Notes: generated by a model not told the origin, from the letters alone. A stretch of DNA of 64,000 nt from Lachnospiraceae bacterium AC2028 (GCA_000702685.1 JNJD01000006.1:434001-498000), one strand, 5' to 3'. Shown: positions 25,720 through 37,221, counted from the first letter of the stretch. Program-made: numbers and translations.

Positions 25720-27336
25720 TTAATTTTTGGAAAATTCGGCGAGTTCGAGGCCCTTGTTGCGCTCGACGGTCATCTGGGCGCTCCACTCGTTTACGAAGAG
25801 AAGGAGCGGGTTGCCCTTCATGTCACGGACCTTCTTCATATCGGAGGTTCCGGAAAGCTTTTCGACATCGAATTCGCCCGGATTGGTGATCCATCTTATG
25901 TGCTCGTAAGGAAGCGAATCCATCCTGACTTCGACATTGTATTCATTCTCCATACGGTATTTGAATACATCGAACTGGAGAACACCGACAACGCCTACGA
26001 TGACATCCTCCATGGTTCCGGAAAGCTCGGTGAAGATCTGGATCGCACCCTCCTGTGCTATCTGGGTGGCTCCCTTGACGAACTGCTTTCTCTTCATCGT
26101 ATCCATCAGATGCACCCTGCAGAAATGCTCGGGAGCAAATGTGGGGATGCCGTCATATTTAACGTTCATCGAAGGTGCACATACGGTATCACCGATGGAA
26201 AAGATACCCGGATCGAACACACCAATGATGTCCCCGCCGTAAGCCTCGGTAAGGATCTTTCTTTCGTCCGCCATGATCTGCTGGGGCTGTGAAAGTCTCA
26301 TGGTCTTGCCGCTTGCGGGATGCTTTACTTCCTTGTCAGCATCGAATCTTCCGGATACGATACGCATGAATGCAACCCTGTCGCGGTGTGCCTTGTTCAT
26401 ATTCGCCTGAATCTTGAATACGAATGCGGAGAAATCATTCTTTACGGGATCTATCTCTATTCTCTCTCCGGCACCGTTCTCGGCACTTCTTGAAAGAGGA
26501 GGTGTGGTCATGTTGAGGAAATGCTTGAGGAATATCTCGACACCGAAATTGGTGAGTGCCGAACCGAAGCATACGGGAGTAAGCTCGCCGGCCCTTACGG
26601 CATCCAGATCAAAATCCGCTCCCGCTCCGTCGAGAAGTTCCATCTCTCCGAGAAGCTTATCGGATGCATCATCACCTATAAGTGCTCTCATTGCTGATTC
26701 ATCCGATACGGATACGACCTCGGCGTTACCTTCCTTCGTACCCTTTTCGGTATCGGAATATTTAATGACCGTCTTGCTGTCACGGTCATATACACCCTGA
26801 AAGCTCTTGCCGGAACCTATGGGCCAGTTGACGGGACAGGTTGCAATTCCAAGCTCCTTCTCAATATCATCGAGAAGGTCGAATGTATCCATCGCATCGC
26901 GGTCCAGCTTATTAATAAAAGTGAAAATGGGAATTTGGCGCATTACACAGACTTTGAAGAGTTTTCTTGTCTGTGCCTCAACGCCCTTTGATCCGTCTAT
27001 TACCATGACTGCTGAATCGGCAGCCATAAGAGTTCTGTATGTGTCCTCGGAGAAATCCTGGTGACCCGGAGTATCGAGAATATTGATGCAGTAGCCGTCA
27101 TATTCAAACTGGAGGACCGAGGATGTAACGGAAATACCACGCTGCTTTTCGATCTCCATCCAGTCGGAAACCGCATGTCTTGCGGTTGCCTTACCCTTAA
27201 CGGAACCTGCGAGATTTATCGCTCCGCCGTAGAGAAGAAATTTCTCGGTGAGTGTCGTCTTACCTGCATCGGGATGCGAGATGATCGCAAACGTGCGGCG
27301 ACGGTTTATCTGTGATTCAATACTTTCTGAACTCAT
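25720..27336 (-). CDS. prfC: Peptide chain release factor 3
   Basis: 538 residues. GTPase motifs AIISHPDAGKTTLTEKFLLY (G1), QRGISVTSSVLQFEYD (switch I), DTPGHQDFSEDTYRT (G3) and NKLDRDAMD (G4) with the RF3-specific C-terminal domain. RF3 removes RF1/RF2 from the ribosome after termination. Preceded by AAGGAGATC. Sits between the ArsB/NhaD-type transporter gene and the asp23 operon promoter. Confidence 0.96.
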   Translation of the reverse strand: MSSESIESQINRRRTFAIISHPDAGKTTLTEKFLLYGGAINLAGSVKGKATARHAVSDWMEIEKQRGISVTSSVLQFEYDGYCINILDTPGHQDFSEDTYRTLMAADSAVMVIDGSKGVEAQTRKLFKVCVMRQIPIFTFINKLDRDAMDTFDLLDDIEKELGIATCPVNWPIGSGKSFQGVYDRDSKTVIKYSDTEKGTKEGNAEVVSVSDESAMRALIGDDASDKLLGEMELLDGAGADFDLDAVRAGELTPVCFGSALTNFGVEIFLKHFLNMTTPPLSRSAENGAGERIEIDPVKNDFSAFVFKIQANMNKAHRDRVAFMRIVSGRFDADKEVKHPASGKTMRLSQPQQIMADERKILTEAYGGDIIGVFDPGIFSIGDTVCAPSMNVKYDGIPTFAPEHFCRVHLMDTMKRKQFVKGATQIAQEGAIQIFTELSGTMEDVIVGVVGVLQFDVFKYRMENEYNVEVRMDSLPYEHIRWITNPGEFDVEKLSGTSDMKKVRDMKGNPLLLFVNEWSAQMTVERNKGLELAEFSKN

Positions 27337-27383
27337 GTTTTCAAAGATCTCCTTGGAAAATAAAACTTATAAACGTCAAAATA

Positions 27384-28676
27384 TCAGGCCCAGATGAACC
27401 ATACGAAGAGATATCCGGTCATTACCGCTGTAAGGGTAAAGGGCACACCTATCTTCATGAAGTCGCCGAAGCTGACTTCATATCCCGCTTTCCTGAGCAT
27501 TCCGACACCTGCGATATTGGCGGATGCACCGATGGGGGTGAGGTTTCCTCCGAGGGTAGCGCCTACGAGCAGTCCGAAGAAAAGGAAATATGGTTCGACT
27601 CCGAGCGTTGCGGCTACACTTCCGAGTATGGGAAGCATTGTGGCAACATAAGGTATATTATCAATAAATGCGGAAATTGCAACAGATCCCCATACAACTA
27701 TCGTAAAAAGAAGGAATTTATTGCTTCCTCCGGCACCTGCGATAAGTCCGGCAAGATCATCGATGACTCCCACATTGGTGATGCCTCCGATGACACAGAA
27801 CAGTCCGATGAGGAGAAGTACCATATCGATATCGAGGCTCTTGAAGGAATGCTTAAGTCCCACGGTATTCTTATGTATGAGCAGTTCTCCGATTATCGTG
27901 ATGACTGCACCGGTAATACAGATATATCCGTTGATCAGATCGGGAGTGTTCGGTATGAATGAAGCGATGATAAGTGCAAGGACGTATGCGATCATCATGA
28001 ATGAAGGGAACAGGTCCCTGACCTTCGTACGCTCCTCTGAGGAAACCGGTGCTTTCTCTTTTCTGAACATGAACATCATGATGGGAATGGTAAATAATGC
28101 TCCGAGCTCGGTTGCGAAGAACATTCCGAGCTTGCCGTTCATGACGAAGAAATCCGCAAAATTCATATTTGCTGCGCCCGCAAGCATAATGGAAGTGGTA
28201 TCGCCTACAAGAGTTGCGGCTCCCTGAAGGTTGGACGATACCGCTATGCATATGATCATTCCGACGGGTGATACGTTCAGTTTCTTGCAGATGACCATCG
28301 CAACGGGAGCAACCATAAGTACTGTTGCAACATTGTCGATGAATGCCGAGATCAGTCCCGAGAAAACGGACATAAGAACAGTCACCCACAGAATGTTGGG
28401 TGCGATCCTGAGCAGTGATTCGGCAATGACATTGGGCATCTTGGACTCGATGAAATAATCAACGATGATCATCGTACCCGAGATCATCAGTATGACATTC
28501 CAGTTGACCGCATGCGGTATGTCCGTTATATCAAGTATCTTAATGTCCGCTATCGGAAGCAGTGACAATACGACGAATATTGCCGCGGTGGTCAGCGCGG
28601 TGATCGATCTTCTCTTGGGAAAAGCGATCATAAGAACGTACATTATCACGAATAGTACTATAGCTGTAATCTTCAC
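27384..28676 (-). CDS. ArsB/NhaD-type ion transporter (IT superfamily)
   Basis: 430 residues with about 11-12 hydrophobic segments. Two inverted halves each carry the ion-transporter hairpin signature: SAFIDNVATVLMVAPVAMVI and SAFIDNIPYVATMLPIL, with SSNLQGAATLVGDTTS and GGNLTPIGASANIAG after them. These are the features of ArsB/NhaD/CitM proteins. NhaD-type Na+/H+ exchange, a divalent-metal or an oxyanion substrate are all possible. Its ATG overlaps the stop of a DtxR-family regulator, pointing to a metal-linked role. No arsenic genes are nearby. Confidence 0.75.
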   Translation of the reverse strand: MKITAIVLFVIMYVLMIAFPKRRSITALTTAAIFVVLSLLPIADIKILDITDIPHAVNWNVILMISGTMIIVDYFIESKMPNVIAESLLRIAPNILWVTVLMSVFSGLISAFIDNVATVLMVAPVAMVICKKLNVSPVGMIICIAVSSNLQGAATLVGDTTSIMLAGAANMNFADFFVMNGKLGMFFATELGALFTIPIMMFMFRKEKAPVSSEERTKVRDLFPSFMMIAYVLALIIASFIPNTPDLINGYICITGAVITIIGELLIHKNTVGLKHSFKSLDIDMVLLLIGLFCVIGGITNVGVIDDLAGLIAGAGGSNKFLLFTIVVWGSVAISAFIDNIPYVATMLPILGSVAATLGVEPYFLFFGLLVGATLGGNLTPIGASANIAGVGMLRKAGYEVSFGDFMKIGVPFTLTAVMTGYLFVWFIWA

Positions 28677-29092
28677 TTTGAATTACTCCTTACATAATGA
28701 TCACAGCCCGCACAGTTTACACGCTGCGACATAACATATTTTTTGATTGCTTCAAAACTTTCCCCGGATATATCGTGCTCAACCTTGCACGCATCATCGG
28801 ATGCGGTCTTCGGATCTATCCCGATATTAACGAACCATTCGGTAAGCAGGGTGTGTCTTTCGTAGATCATCTCCGCTATCTGTTTTCCGGTCTCCGTCAG
28901 GGAGATGTAGCCTTCCTCAGAAACCGTTATATGACCCTTTTCACGAAGATTTTTCATTGCAACGCTTACGGATGACTTTTTGAAGCCCATCTCATTGGCG
29001 ACATCAACGCCGCGTACAACGGGCTTTTTCTCTCCGAGTATCAGGATGCATTCGAGATAATCTTCGATCGATTCATTTTTACGAAGTGCCAT
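28673..29092 (-). CDS. DtxR-family metal-dependent repressor
   Basis: 139 residues from the ATG at 29092 (GGAAGG before it; a longer frame to 29107 starts with TTG). Winged helix RGVDVANEMGFKKSSVSVAM, then the dimerisation/metal domain with ACKVEHDIS, where Cys, Glu and His match the primary metal ligands of the iron-type DtxR/IdeR rather than the MntR set. It ends with a Cys-rich tail (VNCAGCDHYV). It overlaps the transporter gene by 4 nt and begins 15 nt after atpC, so it may regulate or be read from the ATPase operon. Confidence 0.88.
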   Translation of the reverse strand: MALRKNESIEDYLECILILGEKKPVVRGVDVANEMGFKKSSVSVAMKNLREKGHITVSEEGYISLTETGKQIAEMIYERHTLLTEWFVNIGIDPKTASDDACKVEHDISGESFEAIKKYVMSQRVNCAGCDHYVRSNSK

Positions 29093-29107
29093 TGTATTAC
29101 CTTCCAA

Positions 29108-29548
29108 TCATTTATCGCCGAAGCCGTCATACGGATTGCCCGCTTCGGAAAGCCTGAGCATCGCCCTGGCCATTGATGCCCTGCTCTGTTCGTATTCCTG
29201 TATGCTCTGATCCTGCCTGAGCTGTTCCATCGCCCTTTTGAGCGCACGCTCCGCTCTAGCCCTGTCGATATCCTCGGGAGCTTCGATCGAATCCACGAGC
29301 ACCATCACGATATCTTTTCTGATGTTGACAAGGCCCAGTCCGTTCACTCCGGTCTTTAAGATCTCTTTCCCTTCATCATTCACGAACCTGAATCTGAGCA
29401 CGCCTTCCTTAAGCGCCATGACGACCGGCTCATGATGGGCAAGTATCTGGTACGAACCGTCGAATGCGGGAATGCTCAGCGATATCGCCTCGCCGTCAAA
29501 AAAGGTTTTGTCGGCAGCTAAGATTTTAAGATGAAAGCCCTCACTCAT
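29108..29548 (-). CDS. atpC: ATP synthase epsilon subunit
   Basis: 146 residues. N-terminal beta sandwich (FHLKILAADKTFFDGEAISL, FDGSYQILAHHEPVVMALKEG) and a C-terminal helical pair (RARAERALKRAMEQL). Part of the central stalk and an inhibitor of ATP hydrolysis. Starts 2 nt after atpD. Confidence 0.93.
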   Translation of the reverse strand: MSEGFHLKILAADKTFFDGEAISLSIPAFDGSYQILAHHEPVVMALKEGVLRFRFVNDEGKEILKTGVNGLGLVNIRKDIVMVLVDSIEAPEDIDRARAERALKRAMEQLRQDQSIQEYEQSRASMARAMLRLSEAGNPYDGFGDK

Positions 29549-29550
29549 GC

Positions 29551-31861
<2,311 letters not shown>

Positions 31862-31862
31862 A

Positions 31863-33638
31863 TCATTCCCTGATGCTCATAAACTCCGTTAACTGCTGCT
31901 GTGCTTTCTGGACAAGGAAATATTTCTCATCATCGTTGAGAACTCCGCCGAGTTCAATATCGTGTACCACAGTCTGTTCCTCGGCATGGACCTTCCCGAG
32001 GTAACCCTCCATGAATTCCCTTACTCTTTCAACGGGAACCGTATCGATCACACCGGAATTGACCACGGTAAGGGTAATGACCTGATCTGCCATGGATCTG
32101 GGATGTCCGATGGGCTGCTTTAACAGTTCCATCAAAAGTCTTCCGTGACGCAGCTGGTTCTTGGTCGCATCATCAAGATCTGAAGAGAACTGGGTAAACA
32201 CTTCCATCTCCCTGTACTGCGCAAGATCTATTCTGACGGAACCGGCCGCTTTCTTCATGGACTTGGTCTGAGCCGCACCGCCGACTCTCGATACCGAAAG
32301 ACCTACATTGACCGCGGGTCTGAATCCGAGGAAAAAGAGATCGCTCTCCAGATAGATCTGTCCGTCCGTTATCGATATGACATTGGTCGGGATATATGCC
32401 GATACATCTCCGGCCTGGGTTTCGATTATGGGAAGTGCCGTGATCGAACCTCCGCCGAGATCGTCGGAAAGTCTCGCACTTCTTTCGAGAAGTCTCGAGT
32501 GGAGATAGAATACGTCTCCGGGATAAGCCTCTCTTCCGGGGCTTCTCTCAAGAAGGAGTGACAGAGCCCTGTAAGCGACCGCATGCTTGGAAAGATCATC
32601 ATAAACGATCAGCACGTCCTCACCCTTGTGCATGAAAAACTCCGCTATCGAAGTTCCGGAATAAGGCGCAATATACTGAAGGGGTGCGGGATCCGAGGCA
32701 GTTGACGATACAACTACCGTATAGTCCATTGCACCTGCATTCTTCAGGGTATTAACAAGTTTTGCTATGGTGGAAGCTTTCTGACCTATCGCAACATATA
32801 TGCACTTAACTCCCTTGCCCTTCTGATTGATGATGGTATCAAGAGCAATGGAGGTTTTTCCCGTCTGTCTGTCGCCTATGATAAGTTCCCTCTGGCCGCG
32901 TCCGATCGGGAACATTGAATCGATCGAAAGTATTCCGGTCTCAAGAGGGGTATCGACAGGCTGCCTGGAAGTTATGGAAGGAGCCGGACTTTCTATCGGC
33001 CTGTATCCTTCGGCTTCAAAAGGTCTTCCGCCGTCTATGGGTTCTCCGAGTGCATTGAGTACTCTTCCGATGAGCGCATCTCCGACGGGAACACCCGCTC
33101 TCATTCCGGTACGCGCAACTTCATCCCATACTCTTATCTCGCTGTCCTTGCCGAAAAGAATGACACCGCAGTCTTCCCTTCTGATGTCCTGTACCATTCC
33201 CTTGACACCGCTTGAAAAGATGAGTATCTCGCCGTATTCGGCACGCTCAAGTCCCTTGACTCTCGCTATTCCGTCACCTGCGGAGGTGACATATCCGGAT
33301 CTTCTGAAACGGGCAGCAAGCCTGAATTCTTCCGTTGTTGTTCTGAGGATGGAAATGACATCCTCATCGGCTCCGACGTTTTTCCTGATGCTCTGAAGCT
33401 TTTCGTTGAACTGGCCGAGTCTTCCTCTTGTACTCCAGTTATAAACTTCATTGCCGCATTTAAGAATGAATCCTCCGCCGAGAGATTCGTCATATTCAAC
33501 GGAGAAATCAATATCTTCCGCACTGCGGTCATCATTTACATATTTTCCGAGAACAAAATTCCAGATTCCCTGAAGCTGTTCTTCACTGGGGGCGGTCACA
33601 TAATAAAGGACGACCTGAAATCCGGGTTTTTTACTCAT
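31863..33638 (-). CDS. atpA: ATP synthase alpha subunit fused to a delta C-terminal domain
   Basis: 591 residues, about 86 longer than usual. Residues 95-591 are a normal alpha subunit: Walker A GDRQTGKT at 255-262, [19 protein letters not shown] and [11 protein letters not shown] with the arginine finger. Residues 7-85 resemble the C-terminal domain of the delta (OSCP) subunit: [18 protein letters not shown], then [20 protein letters not shown] and RGRLGQF match the delta signature (LGG.....G...D.S.RGRL). No separate atpH is present, and only 14 nt separate atpF and this gene. The N-terminal delta domain is missing. In E. coli the alpha N-terminus binds that domain, so the fusion would join stator and hexamer covalently. 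The Met start has GGGG before it. Confidence 0.9.
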   Translation of the reverse strand: MSKKPGFQVVLYYVTAPSEEQLQGIWNFVLGKYVNDDRSAEDIDFSVEYDESLGGGFILKCGNEVYNWSTRGRLGQFNEKLQSIRKNVGADEDVISILRTTTEEFRLAARFRRSGYVTSAGDGIARVKGLERAEYGEILIFSSGVKGMVQDIRREDCGVILFGKDSEIRVWDEVARTGMRAGVPVGDALIGRVLNALGEPIDGGRPFEAEGYRPIESPAPSITSRQPVDTPLETGILSIDSMFPIGRGQRELIIGDRQTGKTSIALDTIINQKGKGVKCIYVAIGQKASTIAKLVNTLKNAGAMDYTVVVSSTASDPAPLQYIAPYSGTSIAEFFMHKGEDVLIVYDDLSKHAVAYRALSLLLERSPGREAYPGDVFYLHSRLLERSARLSDDLGGGSITALPIIETQAGDVSAYIPTNVISITDGQIYLESDLFFLGFRPAVNVGLSVSRVGGAAQTKSMKKAAGSVRIDLAQYREMEVFTQFSSDLDDATKNQLRHGRLLMELLKQPIGHPRSMADQVITLTVVNSGVIDTVPVERVREFMEGYLGKVHAEEQTVVHDIELGGVLNDDEKYFLVQKAQQQLTEFMSIRE

Positions 33639-33652
33639 ACCCTTTATCCCCC

Positions 33653-34129
33653 TTACTTAGCCTGCTCCAGGAATCTGTCGTAAAGCTGTTTATCCATTTC
33701 TTCACTCTGGTCGGCAGTAACGATCCTCTCGGCAGCCTTGGCTACCATATCGGTGATCTCCTGATTGGCCTTGCGGAGTCTGAGCTGTCTTTCCTCCTCA
33801 GCTTCCTTCCTGGCCTGGGCGATGATCTTGTCGGATTCTTTCTTCGCCTGTTCCATCAGTCTGTCATATTCACCCGAAGCCTGATTGCGCGCTTCGGTAA
33901 AACGGCGTTCCTTCTCATTCTCAATATCTTGGATGGATTCGTCGTATTTCTGCTTGGTGGCAAGCGCTTCTTCATTCACCTTGTCGGCCTCGGCATATTT
34001 GTCCTCGACCTCCTGTCTTCTCTTATCAAGTATCTTGTGTACCGGCTTGATAAGAAAGATCTTCACGATGGCGAATAAAAGAAGAACATTTATGATGGTA
34101 AATACCAGATTAATGTCTATCCTGAGCAT
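33653..34129 (-). CDS. atpF: ATP synthase b subunit
   Basis: 158 residues. One N-terminal membrane helix ([20 protein letters not shown]) followed by a long charged helix, [20 protein letters not shown] and so on. It is the peripheral stalk. Length is normal and there is no delta extension, so the delta domain found on alpha is not duplicated here. Begins 15 nt after atpE. Confidence 0.94.
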   Translation of the reverse strand: MLRIDINLVFTIINVLLLFAIVKIFLIKPVHKILDKRRQEVEDKYAEADKVNEEALATKQKYDESIQDIENEKERRFTEARNQASGEYDRLMEQAKKESDKIIAQARKEAEEERQLRLRKANQEITDMVAKAAERIVTADQSEEMDKQLYDRFLEQAK

Positions 34130-34144
34130 TTTTTACCCCTCGAA

Positions 34145-34360
34145 TCAGCCCAAAAAGAGAATTATCATAACGCCTACAACGAACGCATAGATCGCAGTTG
34201 CCTCAGCAAGAGCTCCGCCCAGGATCAGAAGTTTCATGATCTTGGAATCCGCTTCGGGCTGACGCGCACATGCATCACATGCCTTGGCGGTTGCTATTCC
34301 GAGACTTACTCCCGCTCCCACACATCCGAGTGCCGCAATGCTTGCTCCAATTGCTACCAT
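34145..34360 (-). CDS. atpE: ATP synthase c subunit, proton type
   Basis: 71 residues, two membrane helices joined by ARQPEADS. The ion-binding carboxylate is Glu53 in GGALAEATAIYAF. Na+-driven rings carry Gln in helix 1 and Ser after the Glu (EST); here those positions are Leu20 and Ala54, so I predict proton coupling. RBS AAGGAGG. Forms the rotor ring. Confidence 0.95.
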   Translation of the reverse strand: MVAIGASIAALGCVGAGVSLGIATAKACDACARQPEADSKIMKLLILGGALAEATAIYAFVVGVMIILFLG

Positions 34361-34391
34361 TTTGATTACCTCCTTGGATAAACCTAGAATA

Positions 34392-35081
34392 TTATTCCAG
34401 AGCTTCTTTTATATACATACCTGTCAGGAATACGAATACATATGCCTGAAGGAGTCCGTCGAAAATATCGAAATACAGTGAAAAGGCTGCGGGGATGACC
34501 GCGGGCACGACGCATTTTAAAAGCTCCATGATGACGAATGCGCCGAGGACATTACCGAAAAGTCGCATGCACAGCGAAAGCGGTTTGATCCCGAGTTCAA
34601 GGATATTGATCGGAGTTACCAGCGCTACGGGCTGAGTGAATCCCTTGAGCCATCCTCCGAGATGCTTTTTCCTGATCGCTGCGACCTGCACAAGAATGAT
34701 GCTCATTACCGCAAGTGCGGCGGTGACGTTCAGATCCTTGGTGGGCGGCTTGAAGCCTATAAGTCCGATCATATTGGAAAGACCGATGAAGATCAGGACT
34801 GTAAGAAGATAGGGGATATATTCATGTCCCTCTTCTCCGACCATCGATCCTACAAGTTCCTCACCCTTTATGACGAGCCACTCCGCAAGCGCCTGCCTTC
34901 TGGATATGTTCTTCACCTTAAGTCCCGCGGTAAGAACAAGGCACAATATGAGTACTATGCCTATGACTATCCAGCTGACGACAACGGACTCGGAAACACC
35001 TATCGTATGTCCCGCTATCTCGACCGAGAAAACATCTTCAGTTTGCAGCTGTTCAAGGATTTCTTCAGCTATCCTTTCCAT
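34392..35081 (-). CDS. atpB: ATP synthase a subunit
   Basis: 229 residues, five to six membrane helices. The essential arginine is in LSLCMRLFGNVLGAFVIMELL (the RLFGN motif), and the segment GFKPPTKDLNVTAALAV is typical of clostridial a subunits. It forms the ion half-channels against the c ring. It lies 3 nt after the gene at 35085, so the ATPase operon appears to begin with that gene; no atpI is present. Confidence 0.94.
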   Translation of the reverse strand: MERIAEEILEQLQTEDVFSVEIAGHTIGVSESVVVSWIVIGIVLILCLVLTAGLKVKNISRRQALAEWLVIKGEELVGSMVGEEGHEYIPYLLTVLIFIGLSNMIGLIGFKPPTKDLNVTAALAVMSIILVQVAAIRKKHLGGWLKGFTQPVALVTPINILELGIKPLSLCMRLFGNVLGAFVIMELLKCVVPAVIPAAFSLYFDIFDGLLQAYVFVFLTGMYIKEALE

Positions 35082-35084
35082 TCC

Positions 35085-36308
35085 CTACACTCCCTCGGAC
35101 TGTATCTTTTTGTTTCTTTTCGTGCTCTTTTTACGGATCTGCTTTTCTTCTATCCTGCCCTGGACGGACTCGATCCACTTATCGACGCCTTCGACAAATT
35201 CGCTCCATTCCGCACGGGCTTCGCTCTTTGCCTGCACTCCGGTATCCCTGATAAAAGCATTGATGACCGTGCGGAGGAATTCCTTCTCCTTATCATCCAT
35301 GCCCTCGTATCCGTCGATCATCTGCCTCATGCTCTTGACGGGGGCGACACCCATGCTGACAAGGTCATTGCTGTCGCACGCATCGGCAACACCGAAAACA
35401 ATGTCGATGAATCTGGCGCGGTCTTCCATATCAATCTTGGAAAGCCAGTCCCTGAGGGCACTGCTTATGATGACTGCGCTCTTTTTTAGGCTCTTCAGAT
35501 GGTCGAGATCGATATCCTTTACGACCCATGTATAGGGATCGTGCTGGCCGACGCCCTTTCCGCTGCTCTTTACCACGGAATAAATGTCATCGGTCTCAAA
35601 GAGCATACCGACGAGAGAGCTCTGGGGGACACATTTGATTATCCTGTCCCTGATGCTCCCGTATCCTATCTTCTCTCTGAATTCTTCCCTGACGGCGGGT
35701 CCGTCAAAAGAATACACGTTCATTATACGCTTTTTTATCGGATCTGGCACTAATGACGATGCATATACGGACAAAAGTCCGCCCTTGGAATGACCGCCTA
35801 CGTAAAAATCGCCGGAAAGCAGTCCCGAAGCCGTTTTCAGGTATCCAACGGCCTCTTTTTCACCGGGGATCCTGTCCATAATGGAAAGATTGAAATCCTC
35901 CTTCCATCCGACAACGTTCTCATCGGTGCCCCTGAATGCGACAAAGCCCGTTCCTCCGGGAAGTTTATAGGTAACGGCGGAAAACTGGATATCGCGCTTT
36001 GTGTCGACGATATTCACATAATGAGCCAGCGACAGACCGCCGAAGCGCTTGCCTGAGACCATCAGCGCAAAAAGCTTCCTGTTCACCTTCTCATACCTGG
36101 TATCGGTGAAAAGCCTGTCAAAATCGGTATTCTTTTTTATTGACTTAAGGGTAATAAAAGAATCGCTTTCGCCCGGCCCGGGAACCAGGCCGTCGAATTT
36201 CAGATACGCAAACTGGGAAAGAATAAGAGCATCGACTTCTCCGAAGGGAAGCCGTTCAAAGGTTTTGTCACCGAATTTTTCAAGATAATCAAGAATGTTA
36301 TCGCTCAT
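35085..36308 (-). CDS. Predicted alpha/beta-hydrolase of the Mbeg1/DUF2974 type, first gene of the ATPase operon
   Basis: 407 residues. The middle has lipase-like features: FVAFRGTDENVVGWKEDFNL followed by DFYVGGHSKGGLLSVYAS, where GHSKG is the nucleophile elbow (GxSxG), and later FSFDGPA. These resemble Mbeg1-like/DUF2974 proteins common in gut Firmicutes. No signal peptide, so it appears cytosolic. Likely catalytic Ser is in GHSKGG; the Asp and His partners are not certain. The C-terminus is highly basic (KKSTKRNKKIQ). It ends 3 nt before atpB, so it is translated along with the ATPase genes, which is unusual. Confidence 0.7.
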   Translation of the reverse strand: MSDNILDYLEKFGDKTFERLPFGEVDALILSQFAYLKFDGLVPGPGESDSFITLKSIKKNTDFDRLFTDTRYEKVNRKLFALMVSGKRFGGLSLAHYVNIVDTKRDIQFSAVTYKLPGGTGFVAFRGTDENVVGWKEDFNLSIMDRIPGEKEAVGYLKTASGLLSGDFYVGGHSKGGLLSVYASSLVPDPIKKRIMNVYSFDGPAVREEFREKIGYGSIRDRIIKCVPQSSLVGMLFETDDIYSVVKSSGKGVGQHDPYTWVVKDIDLDHLKSLKKSAVIISSALRDWLSKIDMEDRARFIDIVFGVADACDSNDLVSMGVAPVKSMRQMIDGYEGMDDKEKEFLRTVINAFIRDTGVQAKSEARAEWSEFVEGVDKWIESVQGRIEEKQIRKKSTKRNKKIQSEGV

Positions 36309-36345
36309 TTTACTCTTTTTGTTTCATTATCCGGAGATTTGGGTT

Positions 36346-36351
36346 ATTATA
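36346..36351 (-). promoter_or_regulatory. TATAAT -10 for the ATPase operon, overlapping a plus-strand -10
   Basis: TATAAT on the minus strand lies about 38 nt before the ATG at 36308 with no clear -35. The same bases read TATTAT/TATACA on the plus strand, 7-12 nt before the small membrane gene at 36358, so divergent promoters seem to share one box. Confidence 0.45.
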
Positions 36352-36357
36352 CAATCT

Positions 36358-36642
36358 ATGGAAAAAAAATGGACTCCCAAGAGAATATGTGCTCTGCTGA
36401 TAGTCATCCTTCTGGTACTGATGTATGTGGGTACGCTCGTCGTCGCGATCGTCTGGCCGGCAAATGCATCAAAGCTGTTTGCGATGTGCATCTTCGCAAC
36501 GGTATGCATTCCCATCTGCGCTTACTTAGGCATATGGCTCTATACCAAGGCTACCGGCAAGAAGACCATCGCCAGTGTTCCGGAAGTCCCCGGAGAAGAT
36601 GAGGCAAGGAACGCGTCAGATATTGACTCCGAGGCTCCTTAG
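36358..36642 (+). CDS. Small two-helix membrane protein, possibly leaderless
   Basis: 94 residues from the ATG at 36358. Two hydrophobic segments (ICALLIVILLVLMYVGTLVV and LFAMCIFATVCIPICAYLGI) and an acidic tail (EDEARNASDIDSEAP). I do not recognise a family. No ribosome site lies 5-12 nt before the ATG; instead a TATACA box ends 4 nt before it, which fits a leaderless mRNA. A longer frame to 36295 would begin on the opposite gene's start and is less likely. Its end overlaps the convergent HAD gene by 27 nt. Confidence 0.6.
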   Translation: MEKKWTPKRICALLIVILLVLMYVGTLVVAIVWPANASKLFAMCIFATVCIPICAYLGIWLYTKATGKKTIASVPEVPGEDEARNASDIDSEAP

Positions 36643-37221
36643 ATCTTCACACGCCTTTTCCCGATCCGTAAAAACAAACGCATTGAAGCCGCAAGCCTTT
36701 GCGGCTTTTATATTTCTCTCAAGATCATCAAAAAATACGCACTCCTGCGGAACAAGCGAATATCTCTCACAGAGCAGGTTATAAAATTCGGGCTCGGGCT
36801 TTATGATCTTTACCTCGTAGCTGTATATTCCGCCGTCACAGTACTTGTCGAACTCAAGCGCATCACTGCATTCATGATAAGCCTTTTCGGAGAAATTGGA
36901 CAGATAGAATACCTTGTATCCCGCTGCCCTGAGGCTCTTTATCCAGGGTATCGCATAATCCCTGGCTGTGACCATTCCGTGAACATTTGCAAAGGTTGAT
37001 CTGAGAACATCTTCAAGCTCGGGATCTTCCGAGATGAATCCCTTCATGCACTCCTCATCACTCATTTCACCCCTGTCGAATTCATGCCAGTAAGGGCTGT
37101 CTACGGTGGCTTTTTCGATACGCTCTATCATGGCGTCATCGTGGCCCTTGTCCTCAAGGAATCCTCTCCACCTGAAATCCGTCAATACATTTCCTACATC
37201 AAAAACAATATTTTTTATCAT
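36616..37221 (-). CDS. HAD-family hydrolase, YihX-like
   Basis: 201 residues. Motif I is IVFDVGNVLTDF (nucleophile Asp8), motif II FYLSNFSEKAYHE, motif III Lys with KPEPEFYN, motif IV VFFDDLERNIKAAKACGF. DxGNV in motif I and the helical cap with Gly-rich FKGFISEDPE-like segment suggest the YihX-type glucose-1-phosphate or related sugar-phosphate phosphatases. Substrate not determined. Follows purA after a long terminator. Confidence 0.85.
   Translation of the reverse strand: MIKNIVFDVGNVLTDFRWRGFLEDKGHDDAMIERIEKATVDSPYWHEFDRGEMSDEECMKGFISEDPELEDVLRSTFANVHGMVTARDYAIPWIKSLRAAGYKVFYLSNFSEKAYHECSDALEFDKYCDGGIYSYEVKIIKPEPEFYNLLCERYSLVPQECVFFDDLERNIKAAKACGFNAFVFTDREKACEDLRSLGVNI

Noticed and set aside
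34145-34360. Sodium-type c subunit
   Set aside because: ARQPEA is shared with sodium rings, but the Gln and Ser ligands are absent.
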